The notes beneath the pieces were generated by a model. The model saw only the letters and a list, made by a program, of their open reading frames with translations, did no database searches and was not told the origin of the DNA. A program made the translations under genes and the position numbers. This document shows positions 1 to 6,588 of a stretch of DNA of 20,978 nt, piece by piece; position 1 is the first letter of the stretch, and each line of letters opens with the position of its first letter. The stretch is from NCBI GenBank assembly GCA_000442015.1, contig KE560597.1:1-20978 (forward strand), in the 5' to 3' direction. This stretch comes from Rozella allomycis CSF55. Taxonomy: Eukaryota > Rozellomycota.

Positions 1-1
1 C

Positions 2-253
2 CATTGCACTAATTCGATTCTCGCATTCTTTAATTCAAATAATATAACAGTGCTTCTACTTCCATCAAACATGACAAGCGTCATGCAACCACTTGACGTC
101 GGGTGCAACCAGCCCTTCAAAGCATATTGTAGGCAGGACTGGGTTTCAAATGAATTCAATAGACGCTTTAAAAATCTTAGCAAATTGAATCCAAAGGAAG
201 AACGAAGAAGATTAGGTGAAAGAATTGTAAATGCTACCTCGAAGATTTCGTAG
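2..253 (+). pseudogene. Pogo/Tigger-like DDE transposase, C-terminal fragment
   Basis: The reading frame is open from the window edge and ends at TAG (251-253). It carries the pattern LLLPSNMTSVMQPLDVG, the hallmark of DDE_1 (CENP-B/pogo/Tigger) transposases; the Asp in QPLD is the third catalytic acid of the DDD triad in this family. An upstream His-Cys at residues 1-2 would sit just after the second catalytic Asp, which lies outside the window. Downstream comes a charged helix-rich tail. The second version at 438-563 reads AAG (Lys) where this one has TAG and continues for about 15 more residues, so this copy seems shortened by a nonsense change. There is no internal start, so it is a fragment of a dead or off-window element. 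Confidence 0.8.
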
Positions 254-352
254 GAAACGATCTTAAACTCATGGAGGAAGACAGGGAAGCTACAATATAA
301 TAAATAAATAAATAAATATATAATTCTTATTAAACTTCTTAATTTATTTTAT

Positions 353-435
353 TCATTTAATCACGATTGCTTTCAACCATCCGCAACATTTATGCGCAAA
401 TCTTCCTTCTTCATGAATTTCAGTAACTTGAATTA
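353..435 (-). pseudogene. Extra copy of the 3' end of the minus-strand gene at 615-952
   Basis: On the minus strand these bases read the last codons and TGA stop (353-355) of the same reading frame that ends at 615-617. The copy is cut by the N at 436. It is the left arm of the 260-bp repeat and probably not an independent gene. Confidence 0.55.
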
Positions 436-437
436 NT

Positions 438-563
438 AATCTTAGCAAATTGAATCCAAAGGAAGAACGAAGACGATTAGGTGAAAGAATTGTAAATGCT
501 ACCTCAAAGATTTCGAAGGAAACGATCTTAAACTCATGGAGGAAGACAGGGATGCTACAATAA
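438..563 (+). pseudogene. Second copy of the transposase C-terminus
   Basis: After the N at 436 the sequence repeats the last part of the transposase reading frame (matching 173 onward) with a few base changes. It reads through the position of the first copy's TAG, continues with a typical transposase tail (ILNSWRKTGM), and stops at TAA (561-563). Only about 41 codons are present, without catalytic residues. It is either an allelic version of the first copy or a separate element end placed here by the assembly. Confidence 0.6.
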
Positions 564-614
564 TAATAAATAAATAAATATATAATTCTTATTAAACTTC
601 TTAATTTATTTTAT

Positions 615-952
615 TCATTTAATCACGATTGCTTTCAACCATCCGCAACATTTATGCGCAAATCTTCCTTCTTCATGAATTTCAGTAACTTGAATTAATC
701 TTCCATGCATTGTCTTAAATAAATCTTTGTAATCACCTTTTAAATATCCAACTTTACATGTTGGGGCACCATCAACAACCGTCCTCACAACAACGGCTTC
801 TTCAAGTGTTCGTGGTGTCCTCTCTATTTTAAATAAATCTTATTTTTACCACTCAATATTATTGTATATTCACAAACCAATATTTGATTGATTTCCAATG
901 AGTTTCCACAAACTTCGTGTTCCGAGCAGCTTCGCCCATTTGAGCCCTTCTT
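615..952 (-). CDS. Unrecognised spliced gene beside the transposon, 5' end missing
   Basis: Reading the minus strand, an open frame enters from the N at 953, runs through exon 850-952, is interrupted by a 26-nt GT-AG intron (824-849), and continues in exon 615-823 to TGA (615-617). The product has about 104 residues with no start Met inside the piece. It begins with a Gly-Ser-Asn-Gly-Arg-Ser-Cys run and holds several Cys and His residues (for example SCSEHEVCGN near the start, HKCCGW near the end), suggestive of a small metal-binding or disulfide-rich module. I do not recognise the family with certainty; the look recalls proteins carried by repeats in other lower eukaryotes, which is only an impression. 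It converges on the transposase reading frame. Confidence 0.5.
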
Positions 953-1122
953 NTTCACAACAACGGCTTCTTCAAGTGTTCGTGGTGTCCTTTCTATTTT
1001 AAAAGAATCTTACTTTTACCACTCAATATTATTGAATATTCACAAACCAATATTGGATTGATTTCCAATGACTTTCCACAAACTTCGTGTTCCGAGCAGC
1101 TTCGCCCATTTGAGCCCTTCTT
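785..1122. repeat. Direct repeat of 168 bp around the N at 953
   Basis: Bases 785-952 and 955-1122 match closely with scattered substitutions, joined by a single N. As at 436, this looks like two alleles or paralogue ends left uncollapsed at a scaffold join. Confidence 0.85.
954..1122 (-). pseudogene. Second partial copy of the same spliced gene
   Basis: This piece between the Ns at 953 and 1123 repeats 785-952 with several substitutions. It keeps the same intron (994-1019, 26 nt, GT and AG preserved with two base changes inside). Conservation of both splice sites in two versions supports a real intron. The piece lacks both gene ends. Confidence 0.5.
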
Positions 1123-1129
1123 NGTTGAA

Positions 1130-1976
1130 CTAGATAGAAAAACGAAAACTTTTAGAGCCAGCGGATCGCAAAAATTTTGGTTTATTTAGTTGGCCGGATC
1201 GCAAGTTTCCAAATTTCATATGTACAATTGGTGTATCTTTTGGTAGTCGGATAATCTCGTATCGGTGTTCATCGAGTTCGGGTCTTGTATTGTTTTCGTT
1301 GATTTCGTTCAAGATGGAAAGACGTATATCTTTGGCGGTTGAATGCTTTGAATAGAGTTTGTTGAGGTATGCTGATATCATGTCTGAAAGGATCTCCCGG
1401 TCCAACTTTTCATAGTCTGCTGGAATCACATTGGTATCTACGAGATATGACAGAAACTTCGTATCTTCTCTCTCCACGTCTTCATCTTCATCGTCATCCT
1501 CTTCAGTAATGTTTTCATTGGTATTATCAAAATCCTGTTGTCCGTCTGGCGACACATTAAATGGCTCCGGGGTTATCGTCTTTACTTTTCGCGACTCAAC
1601 AATCATCAACGTACCAACCCATATAGTAAAAAACCCCGTTATCAATTCCTTTTCTTGGACTTCCGATATCAATCGTGCAAACAGTTCCATTACTTTCAAA
1701 TCCATGAAATGTCCCGGAAAGATTGCTGAAACTAGTCGCCTCAAACCTGCAGCTTCATAGATAGTCTTTAAAAGTCGNCGGTCCCGGAAAGATCGCCGAA
1801 ACTAGTCGCCTCAAACCTGCAGCTTCATAGATAGTCTTTAAAAGTCGGGAATTTACCGCAATTTCTCCATTGTCTGGGCTCGGGGAGTTGCCGCCAATCT
1901 TTGAAAGTGACGAATTGGCGGGCATAGAGTATATGGCAGTTAAGAGGACAATTAGGATTAGTAAAATATGTTTCAT
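1130..1976 (-). CDS. Secreted acidic protein, family A, copy 1 (split by an N junction)
   Basis: The gene starts at ATG 1974-1976 and stops at TAG 1130-1132. Its reading is broken only at the N (1778), where 67 bp (1711-1777 and 1781-1847) appear twice. The N-terminal piece (from 1976 down to 1779) and the C-terminal piece (from 1777 down) each match copy 2 (2619-3395). The protein has an N-terminal signal peptide with Met-Pro at the likely cleavage site, a helical middle, a strongly acidic tract of Glu/Asp, and a basic C-terminal tail. Outside the join, amino-acid differences from copy 2 are confined to a short stretch (copy-2 residues 85-119). I do not recognise the family. The break is more likely an assembly fault than a biological frameshift. 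Secretion is well supported; function is not. Confidence 0.7.
1711..1847. repeat. Duplicated 67 bp at the N junction inside family A copy 1
   Basis: Bases 1711-1777 recur at 1781-1847, with the N at 1778 and a short unrelated stub between. The right-hand version has two synonymous changes (GATCGCCG for GATTGCTG) not found in the left-hand version or in copy 2 near 3205. It therefore derives from another version of the gene. Confidence 0.85.
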
Positions 1977-2126
1977 CTTTCTAATCTCCTGTGGCGGTGT
2001 CTATCAATAACTATCAAAGTGTCAATCGAATGGTGGCTTGGGCGATCTCAGTTGTCGGATCCGAGAATACAAAAGAGGTATCCAATATTCTAATTAATTG
2101 TTATTGATGCTTTTGCTATGAGTTTA

Positions 2127-2346
2127 TTAAATGATTTCAAATTCTTCGTTTTCAATGTTGATTTCTTCAAAGTCTTCAACAAGCTGCTCTTCGTCGATTT
2201 TTACAGGACGATCTTTCTTCATATCCTTCATTTCCACATTCATATCAAACTCTTGAATAGAATCTGCCAATGTATCTATTTCACCCTTTTCATTGCAGTC
2301 ACGCAAAGCCATACTTTCGGCAAGAGTTTCGATATTCGATTTGTGT
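2127..2346 (-). pseudogene. Secreted protein family B, copy 1, truncated at the 5' end
   Basis: The last 70-odd codons are nearly identical to family B copy 2 (3539-3961), down to the TAA-AATAAA overlap at the 3' end. Upstream of about 2346 the homology ends abruptly and unrelated sequence follows, so the signal peptide and first half are missing. Near the breakpoint it lacks six bases (an Arg-Pro pair) present in copy 2. An in-frame alternative start exists only in the unrelated sequence, so a secreted product is unlikely. It lies upstream of family A copy 1 in the same order as the intact pair, marking a segmental duplication. Confidence 0.7.
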
Positions 2347-2353
2347 TGAGTTA

Positions 2354-2612
2354 CACAAGCTAATCTTGGATACAATCTTCAAAGGTTATGTTTTTGTAAC
2401 GAAAACATGAATGGAAATTACTCTTATTGCTTTATCATTTTTACTAAATAAATTTTAACCCTGGCTCTAAAAGTTTTCGTTTTTCTACCTAGTTCAACAC
2501 AACAACATAGAATGAAGTTTGAAACTCCCAAGCCGCTAGCAAAGTATGGAAAGGCCGCCTTTCACGCTCACAAGCTAATCTTGGATACAATCTTCAAAGG
2601 TTATGTTTTTGT
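2354..2612. repeat. Direct repeat of 44 bp between the duplicated units
   Basis: The 44 bases at 2354-2397, beginning CACAAGCTAATCTTGG, recur exactly at 2569-2612. The first copy abuts the truncated end of family B copy 1; the second abuts the first base of unit 2. The repeat therefore brackets the duplication junction and may have taken part in the rearrangement. Confidence 0.85.
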
Positions 2613-2648
2613 GTTGAACTAGATAGAAAAACGAAAACTTTTAGAGCC
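2463..2648. repeat. Inverted repeat: 3' end of gene A in reverse orientation
   Basis: The 36 bases at 2463-2498 are the reverse complement of 2613-2648 (and of 1124-1159) with one mismatch. They carry the last ten or so codons and the stop of family A, placed head-on to copy 2 with 114 bp between the arms. They are a relic of a further rearrangement, not a gene. Confidence 0.85.
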
Positions 2649-3395
2649 AGCGGATCGCAAAAATTTTGGTTTATTTAGTTGGCCGGATCGCAAGTTTCCA
2701 AATTTCATATGTACAATTGGTGTATCTTTTGGTAGTCGGATAATCTCGTATCGGTGTTCATCGAGTTCGGGTCTTGTATTGTTTTCGTTGATTTCGTTCA
2801 AGATGGAAAGACGTATATCTTTGGCGGTTGAATGCTTTGAATAGAGTTTGTTGAGGTATGCTGATATCATGTCTGAAAGGATCTCCCGGTCCAACTTTTC
2901 ATAGTCTGCTGGAATCACATTGGTATCTACGAGATATGACAGAAACTTCGTATCTTCTCTCTCCACGTCTTCATCTTCATCGTCATCCTCTTCAGTAATG
3001 TTTTCATTGGTATTATCAAAATCCTGTTGTCCGTCTGGAAGTACCGAAAATGACTCCGGGGTTATCGTCTTTACTTTTCGCGACTCAACGATCATCAACG
3101 TACCAACCCATATAGTAAAAAATCCGGTTATGAAATCCTTGTCCTGGACTTCCGATATCAATCGTGCAAACAGTTCCATTACTTTCAAATCCATGAAATG
3201 TCCCGGAAAGATTGCTGAAACTAGTCGCCTCAAACCTGCAGCTTCATAGATAGTCTTTAAAAGTCGGGAATTTACCGCAATTTCTCCATTGTCTGGGCTC
3301 GGGGAGTTGCCGCCAATCTTTGAAAGTGACGAATTGGCGGGCATAGAGTATATGGCAGTTAAGAGGACAATTAGGATTAGTAAAATATGTTTCAT
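2619..3395 (-). CDS. Secreted acidic protein, family A, copy 2 (intact, 258 aa)
   Basis: ATG at 3393-3395 opens a single-exon frame that ends at TAG 2619-2621. Residues 1-17 form a clear signal peptide (Lys-His, then a run of Leu/Ile), followed by Met-Pro-Ala at 18-20, a break shared with its neighbours. Residues 45-84 are helix-prone, 92-103 are hydrophobic (FFTIWVGTLMIV), 135-149 are almost pure Glu/Asp, and the last 40 residues are basic with a Ser/Lys/Arg tail. No cysteine-rich core and no known domain is visible. It sits in a cluster of five similarly built secreted genes on one strand, so a role at the cell surface or in host contact is plausible but inferred. Copy 1 lies at 1130-1976. 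Confidence 0.85.
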   Translation of the reverse strand: MKHILLILIVLLTAIYSMPANSSLSKIGGNSPSPDNGEIAVNSRLLKTIYEAAGLRRLVSAIFPGHFMDLKVMELFARLISEVQDKDFITGFFTIWVGTLMIVESRKVKTITPESFSVLPDGQQDFDNTNENITEEDDDEDEDVEREDTKFLSYLVDTNVIPADYEKLDREILSDMISAYLNKLYSKHSTAKDIRLSILNEINENNTRPELDEHRYEIIRLPKDTPIVHMKFGNLRSGQLNKPKFLRSAGSKSFRFSI

Positions 3396-3451
3396 CTTTC
3401 TAATCTCCTGTGGCGGTGTCTATCAATAACTATCAAAGTGTCAATCGAATG

Positions 3452-3460
3452 GTGGCTTGG
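3452..3460 (-). promoter_or_regulatory. Shared array element upstream of family A copy 2
   Basis: The + strand reads GTGGCTTGG (CCAAGCCAC in gene orientation), 57 bp upstream of the ATG. The same word lies at 2033-2041 before copy 1 and near the start codons of B, C, D and E. The assignment rests on recurrence only. Confidence 0.45.
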
Positions 3461-3538
3461 GCGATCTCAGTTTTCGGGTCCGAGATATCATTATTCAATA
3501 AATAATTAAAAGTTATTGATGCTTTTGCTATGAGTTTA

Positions 3539-3961
3539 TTAAATGATTTCAAATTCTTCGTTTTCAATGTTGATTTCTTCAAAGTCTTCAACAAGCTGCT
3601 CTTCGTCGATTTTTACAGGACGATCTTTCTTCATATCCTTCATTTCCACATTCATATCAAACTCTTGAATAGAATCTGCCAATGTATCTATTTCACCCTT
3701 TTCATTGCAGTCACGCAAAGCCATACTCTCGGCAAGAGTTGGTCTTTCGATATTCGATTTGATCTCACGGAAAGCTGTTGTTTGACATAGTTCATCTCTT
3801 ATCATAGCATACCACTTTTTGGATTCCTTTTCGACATTGAAAGTTGATTGCGGATTGTTCGGGTTTCCATACGCTGATTTGTACTGGATTGCTGGTTCGA
3901 GAATAGGCATAGTAGAGACCATGACGGAAGTTATAAGTATCATTAAAAATGGGCCTTTCAT
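3539..3961 (-). CDS. Secreted acidic protein, family B (intact, 140 aa)
   Basis: The start is taken as ATG 3959-3961, giving Met-Lys followed by a hydrophobic segment and a cleavage region ending Ser-Thr-Met-Pro, as in its neighbours. An upstream in-frame ATG (3983-3985) would add eight residues but would put the array-wide GTGGCTT element (3966-3972) inside the coding region, so the inner start is preferred. The mature protein is polar, with a Tyr/Asn-rich N-terminal part and a Glu/Asp-rich C-terminal half. It has only two Cys and no recognised domain. The stop TAA overlaps the AATAAA signal. It lies upstream of family A on the same strand; a truncated relative is at 2127-2346. Function unknown. 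Confidence 0.8.
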   Translation of the reverse strand: MKGPFLMILITSVMVSTMPILEPAIQYKSAYGNPNNPQSTFNVEKESKKWYAMIRDELCQTTAFREIKSNIERPTLAESMALRDCNEKGEIDTLADSIQEFDMNVEMKDMKKDRPVKIDEEQLVEDFEEINIENEEFEII

Positions 3962-3965
3962 TTTG

Positions 3966-3972
3966 GTGGCTT
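3966..3972 (-). promoter_or_regulatory. Shared array element upstream of family B
   Basis: GTGGCTT on + (AAGCCAC in gene orientation) lies 4 bp upstream of the preferred ATG at 3961. It is part of the element repeated across the array. Confidence 0.45.
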
Positions 3973-4053
3973 CAACCACGTTCAATCCAATTGAGTGATG
4001 TAACCATCTAATGATAAAAACAAACTTTGTTATTTTTGATAACTTTTATTAAA

Positions 4054-4644
4054 TTAATCGACTGGTTCAAGTTCTAATCCGCTAAGATCAATAATCTGGT
4101 CAAGGAAATCTTCATCATCATCAACATTGTCATCGTTTTCGTCGTCAATGTCTTCTTCCATTTGAATACCAGAGTCTGAGTCTGAATCAGACAATAATTC
4201 TGTGTCAGAATCTCCGTTGAGCGAATCCGGTACGAATGGAATAATGAATTGATTAGTACTATTCATGTCGATGAAACTTGGCAATTCATTTTGATTATGG
4301 GCCAGATTTGAGGTTGTGTTTTCTTCATTGTTCTCTTGATTCACCCCCTGAGCTGTTTTATTTGAAACTTCTTCTATATCTGCTTCGACAGTTGGTAGAT
4401 TTTTGTTATTTAATACTTGCTTGTCTTTTGAGCCAAGATAACGGAGATGTAAGCTGGTTATAGCTTCGAGGATTCTGAGCGAAAGTATTTTCGATTGAAA
4501 AGCCAGATCATCTATGCGATCCAAGATCTTCTCGATGCTAGACGGCTGGTCCAGAACGTCATAGTAGGAAACCGGAAGAACCTTTGCAGGCATACTGTTA
4601 ACCCAAGCAGTGCAAAATATAAAAAGTAGCAAGAAACGTTTCAT
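4054..4644 (-). CDS. Secreted highly acidic protein, family C (196 aa)
   Basis: ATG 4642-4644 gives Met-Lys-Arg and a hydrophobic signal peptide ending Asn-Ser-Met-Pro-Ala, matching the other array members. A frame-extending ATG at 4689 would bury the signal peptide and was not chosen. After cleavage comes a Tyr-Tyr-Asp-Val-Leu-Asp motif with counterparts in D and E, then a helical segment (about residues 37-70), an Asn/Glu-rich linker, and a C-terminal third made largely of Asp, Glu and Ser (SDSDSD, DDENDDNVDDDEDF). Such a tail could bind calcium or basic partners, but nothing shows that it does. Stop TAA with AATAAA close behind. Not recognised as a known family. Confidence 0.8.
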   Translation of the reverse strand: MKRFLLLFIFCTAWVNSMPAKVLPVSYYDVLDQPSSIEKILDRIDDLAFQSKILSLRILEAITSLHLRYLGSKDKQVLNNKNLPTVEADIEEVSNKTAQGVNQENNEENTTSNLAHNQNELPSFIDMNSTNQFIIPFVPDSLNGDSDTELLSDSDSDSGIQMEEDIDDENDDNVDDDEDFLDQIIDLSGLELEPVD

Positions 4645-4647
4645 CGT

Positions 4648-4654
4648 GTGGCTA
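4648..4654 (-). promoter_or_regulatory. Shared array element upstream of family C
   Basis: GTGGCTA on + (TAGCCAC in gene orientation) starts 3 bp upstream of the chosen ATG. It differs from the other copies at one base. Confidence 0.4.
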
Positions 4655-4787
4655 TGCAACATGCTTCGGTGTGCAAGGTAGTCAGTCACCTGTCAACTGC
4701 CATTTAGTAATTGATTAATCATGAAATCAAATCAAGATAATTAATTTGACATTACAAAATCTTTTAACTTTTATTATGAAATGGCTA

Positions 4788-5321
4788 TCATTTATCTTTG
4801 GAGTTTGGACTATTTGCATTCAAAGTAATATACTTTTGCGAATCTTCAATCACGTCAATCTTAGTATACCTCTCGTCATCAAAATCCAAAATTAATGGGA
4901 ATTTATGGTGGTCTGGACCTTGGATCTGTGGCCTCTCAATATTTCCTAATCTACCTTTCCTAAACCACATTATATCTCTGTCTCTAGCACCTCTGTTCAT
5001 AAATCTTCTAATACAAGATTCCAAAAACTCCATAAAATATGCTCTCAATGCTGACTTTGCATCATTCTTGATAGTGTACCAAATATCGGCCATTGTCAAA
5101 CTGCCGCCATCAAAGTAGCTTGATATGTATTTAATAAATAAAGGCACGATTCTATTTAGAATATAGCCACTATTATTTGATAATAGTTGGAGAAAATTTG
5201 TGTTGCTGGAAGCTTTTGGGAAAATGTTGTCTGAACAGTCATAAATGGAGCTAGGCTTTCTGATGGGCATGGTTACAATCGTAGAAGCAAGTAGCAGAGT
5301 GAATAGAAATCTTGCTTTCAT
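4788..5321 (-). CDS. Secreted protein, family D (177 aa)
   Basis: ATG 5319-5321 gives a signal peptide whose sequence closely resembles that of gene E (LFTLLLASTIVTMPI against LFTALIASSIATVPI). Longer in-frame readings from 5471 would bury it behind a second hydrophobic segment and were rejected. The mature part starts with a Tyr-Asp-Cys-Ser-Asp motif akin to C and E. A helical, aromatic middle and a basic Arg-rich segment (RRFMNRGARDRDI) follow, and then a module KFPLILDFDDER that resembles the repeats of gene E (KPLMIELNDQRD). D and E are therefore paralogues, diverged in the middle. It is less acidic than the other members. Function unknown. Confidence 0.8.
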   Translation of the reverse strand: MKARFLFTLLLASTIVTMPIRKPSSIYDCSDNIFPKASSNTNFLQLLSNNSGYILNRIVPLFIKYISSYFDGGSLTMADIWYTIKNDAKSALRAYFMEFLESCIRRFMNRGARDRDIMWFRKGRLGNIERPQIQGPDHHKFPLILDFDDERYTKIDVIEDSQKYITLNANSPNSKDK

Positions 5322-5342
5322 TACGCGGCTTAGTAAATTTGT

Positions 5343-5349
5343 GTGGCTT
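5343..5349 (-). promoter_or_regulatory. Shared array element upstream of family D
   Basis: GTGGCTT on + (AAGCCAC in gene orientation) lies 21 bp upstream of the ATG, within the short 5' region common to the array. Confidence 0.45.
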
Positions 5350-5515
5350 GTATTATTGGATCTAATAATAAGAAACGTCTTTATTGCTATTATTAACAAA
5401 CTTAGAAGACAAAAATTAAAAACCAGCACCTTATTGACTCCTATGAGAGAAGTCTGTTGCAACCAAAACAAAAATAGATCCTTTTCAGTTTTAAATTCTA
5501 AAAGAGAGTCATAAA

Positions 5516-5539
5516 TATAGTCCCTACAATGGGACTATA
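5516..5539. repeat. Perfect short inverted repeat
   Basis: TATAGTCCC and GGGACTATA form a 9-bp perfect palindrome around a 6-base loop (TACAAT). It could be a protein-binding site or a hairpin in a transcript; no use can be assigned. Confidence 0.6.
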
Positions 5540-5560
5540 AATACTCCAAGTGACCAATTG

Positions 5561-5621
5561 TCAATTTCCATTATTGATTGGTGAGAGTCTGCGACAGAAT
5601 TCAATTCCAAATATTGATTGG
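5561..5621. repeat. Imperfect direct repeat with CCAAT-like cores
   Basis: Two similar blocks, 5561-5581 and 5601-5621, each contain TTCCA followed by ATTGATTGG (CCAATCAAT on the other strand). They lie 40 bp apart upstream of gene D. CCAAT boxes are common promoter elements, so a regulatory role is possible but unproven. Confidence 0.45.
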
Positions 5622-5858
5622 ATAGTACCAATAATTTTTGGCGCCCGAAATAGCCATAACAAGGATATATTCAACTGGGATGCATTCATGGAAAGATTTT
5701 AAACATTTGACTAGCAAGGAGTTCAGGATTCCCAAAGGTTTTCAATATTATTTTTGAGCAGCCCCTTTGTGACCCATTTTTTTCAAGGACTACTTTTCAG
5801 GCACGCATTTGGTTCTCTGAACCTTGATAAATTTTAAATAATGTTCTAAATAGTTTAT

Positions 5859-6581
5859 TTAATTTCGCACCAAAGCCTGACTCCCACCAGACTGGTATTC
5901 CAAAGCATCATGGAACATATCTTCTGGCGCATCAAAAAACACGTCATCTTCATCATCGCTTTGATCGTTTAATTCAATCATGAAAGGCTTTTGCATCGTT
6001 TGAGTACGTGAATAAGGGATTCTTTTAATCACAGCATCTTCATCATCCCTTTGACCGATTAATTTAATCATCAAAGGTTTTTCCATTTTCTCGACGTTGG
6101 AATTTGTGATTCCATTCATGGATCTCAATTCAAAATCTTGGCTGTCATTATTGTCTCTTTGATCGTTTAATTCAATCATCAATGGTTTTTCCATTTTCTC
6201 GACATCAGAATTAGTTATTCCTTTCATGGATCTCAATTCAAAATCTTGACTTTCATTGTTGTACTTTTTGACGTATGAATTTAAGAGTTTTAAGACATAG
6301 TCTGTCCATGATGACGTCTTGTTACTTTTAATTTCGCTGGATGGCGAGTCCTCAGAGTCGTTTGGTTTTGATTTTTTGAGAAAGCTGCCAAAGAATTCTA
6401 TGATTGGAGAAAGAAGATTTTGAAGAAAGTCGTTGCTGAACTGTGAAATTGAGTCGTTGTTTGAAGTGAAGCAATAGTCTATGATAGATTTGTCATCTAG
6501 GATGTCGTAGCATGATCTTTTGATTGGAACGGTAGCGATTGAGGATGCGATGAGAGCAGTGAAAAGAATTTTTGATTTCAT
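5859..6581 (-). CDS. Secreted protein with 36-residue repeats, family E (240 aa)
   Basis: ATG 6579-6581 opens a single exon ending in TAA that runs straight into AATAAA. The signal peptide (residues 1-17) ends Ala-Thr-Val-Pro-Ile. Next come a Cys-Tyr-Asp-Ile-Leu-Asp motif shared with C and D, a helical region (45-70), and repeats with a period of 36 residues: repeat 1 at about 111-146, repeat 2 at 147-182, and a partial third at about 188-211. Each repeat ends in a block like EKPLMIELNDQRDDED. The underlying DNA repeat is 108 bp. The tail is acidic and then Gly/Ser-rich. In-frame repeats of this kind can change copy number quickly. No known domain; closest relative in the window is D. Confidence 0.82.
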   Translation of the reverse strand: MKSKILFTALIASSIATVPIKRSCYDILDDKSIIDYCFTSNNDSISQFSNDFLQNLLSPIIEFFGSFLKKSKPNDSEDSPSSEIKSNKTSSWTDYVLKLLNSYVKKYNNESQDFELRSMKGITNSDVEKMEKPLMIELNDQRDNNDSQDFELRSMNGITNSNVEKMEKPLMIKLIGQRDDEDAVIKRIPYSRTQTMQKPFMIELNDQSDDEDDVFFDAPEDMFHDALEYQSGGSQALVRN

Positions 6582-6588
6582 TTAGATA

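Larger units (their letters stand above)
173..697. repeat. Direct repeat of about 260 bp around the N at 436
   Basis: Bases 173-435 and 438-697 are almost identical and in the same orientation, separated by one N. They differ by a few substitutions and small indels in an AATA-rich stretch. The arrangement looks like two overlapping contig ends or two alleles placed end to end. A real tandem duplication is possible but less likely, because 785-952/955-1122 and two other N junctions show the same pattern. Confidence 0.85.
1..1122. mobile_element. Degraded DDE transposon region, assembled as near-duplicate pieces
   Basis: The stretch holds the C-terminal end of a pogo/Tigger-type transposase on + (two overlapping versions) and, converging on it, a small spliced gene on - (also more than one version). 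No terminal inverted repeats or target-site duplication can be seen, and the left part lies outside the window. Single Ns at 436, 953 and 1123 break it up. The first two have nearly the same sequence on both sides, so the real locus is probably shorter than drawn. Whether the minus-strand gene belongs to the transposon or merely neighbours it is unknown. Confidence 0.6.
1124..3759. repeat. Segmental tandem duplication carrying the A-B gene pair
   Basis: Unit 1 (1124 to about 2346) and unit 2 (2613 to about 3759) hold the same two minus-strand genes in the same order. Both units begin exactly at GTTGAACTAGATAG. Most of the unit is almost identical, except the A-B spacer (2041-2104 against 3460-3516), which has diverged, and a patch inside gene A. 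Unit 1 ends inside gene B. Confidence 0.85.
5322..5858. other. Spacer between genes D and E
   Basis: This 537-bp stretch has no convincing gene. It contains the D promoter side, a perfect 9-bp inverted repeat (5516-5539), two ATTGATTGG words in a 40-bp imperfect direct repeat, and the 3' region of gene E including AATAAA on the minus strand. I see no RNA gene or transposon end in it. Confidence 0.6.

Noticed and set aside
1431..1760. Plus-strand frames with a poly-Ser tract (also 2920-3249)
   Set aside because: They are the antisense of the acidic Glu/Asp tract of family A; the minus strand has the signal peptide and the array context.
1755..1976. Family A copy 1 as a truncated 73-residue pseudogene
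   Set aside because: The break falls exactly at the N with a 67-bp duplication, so it is better explained by assembly than by a frameshift.
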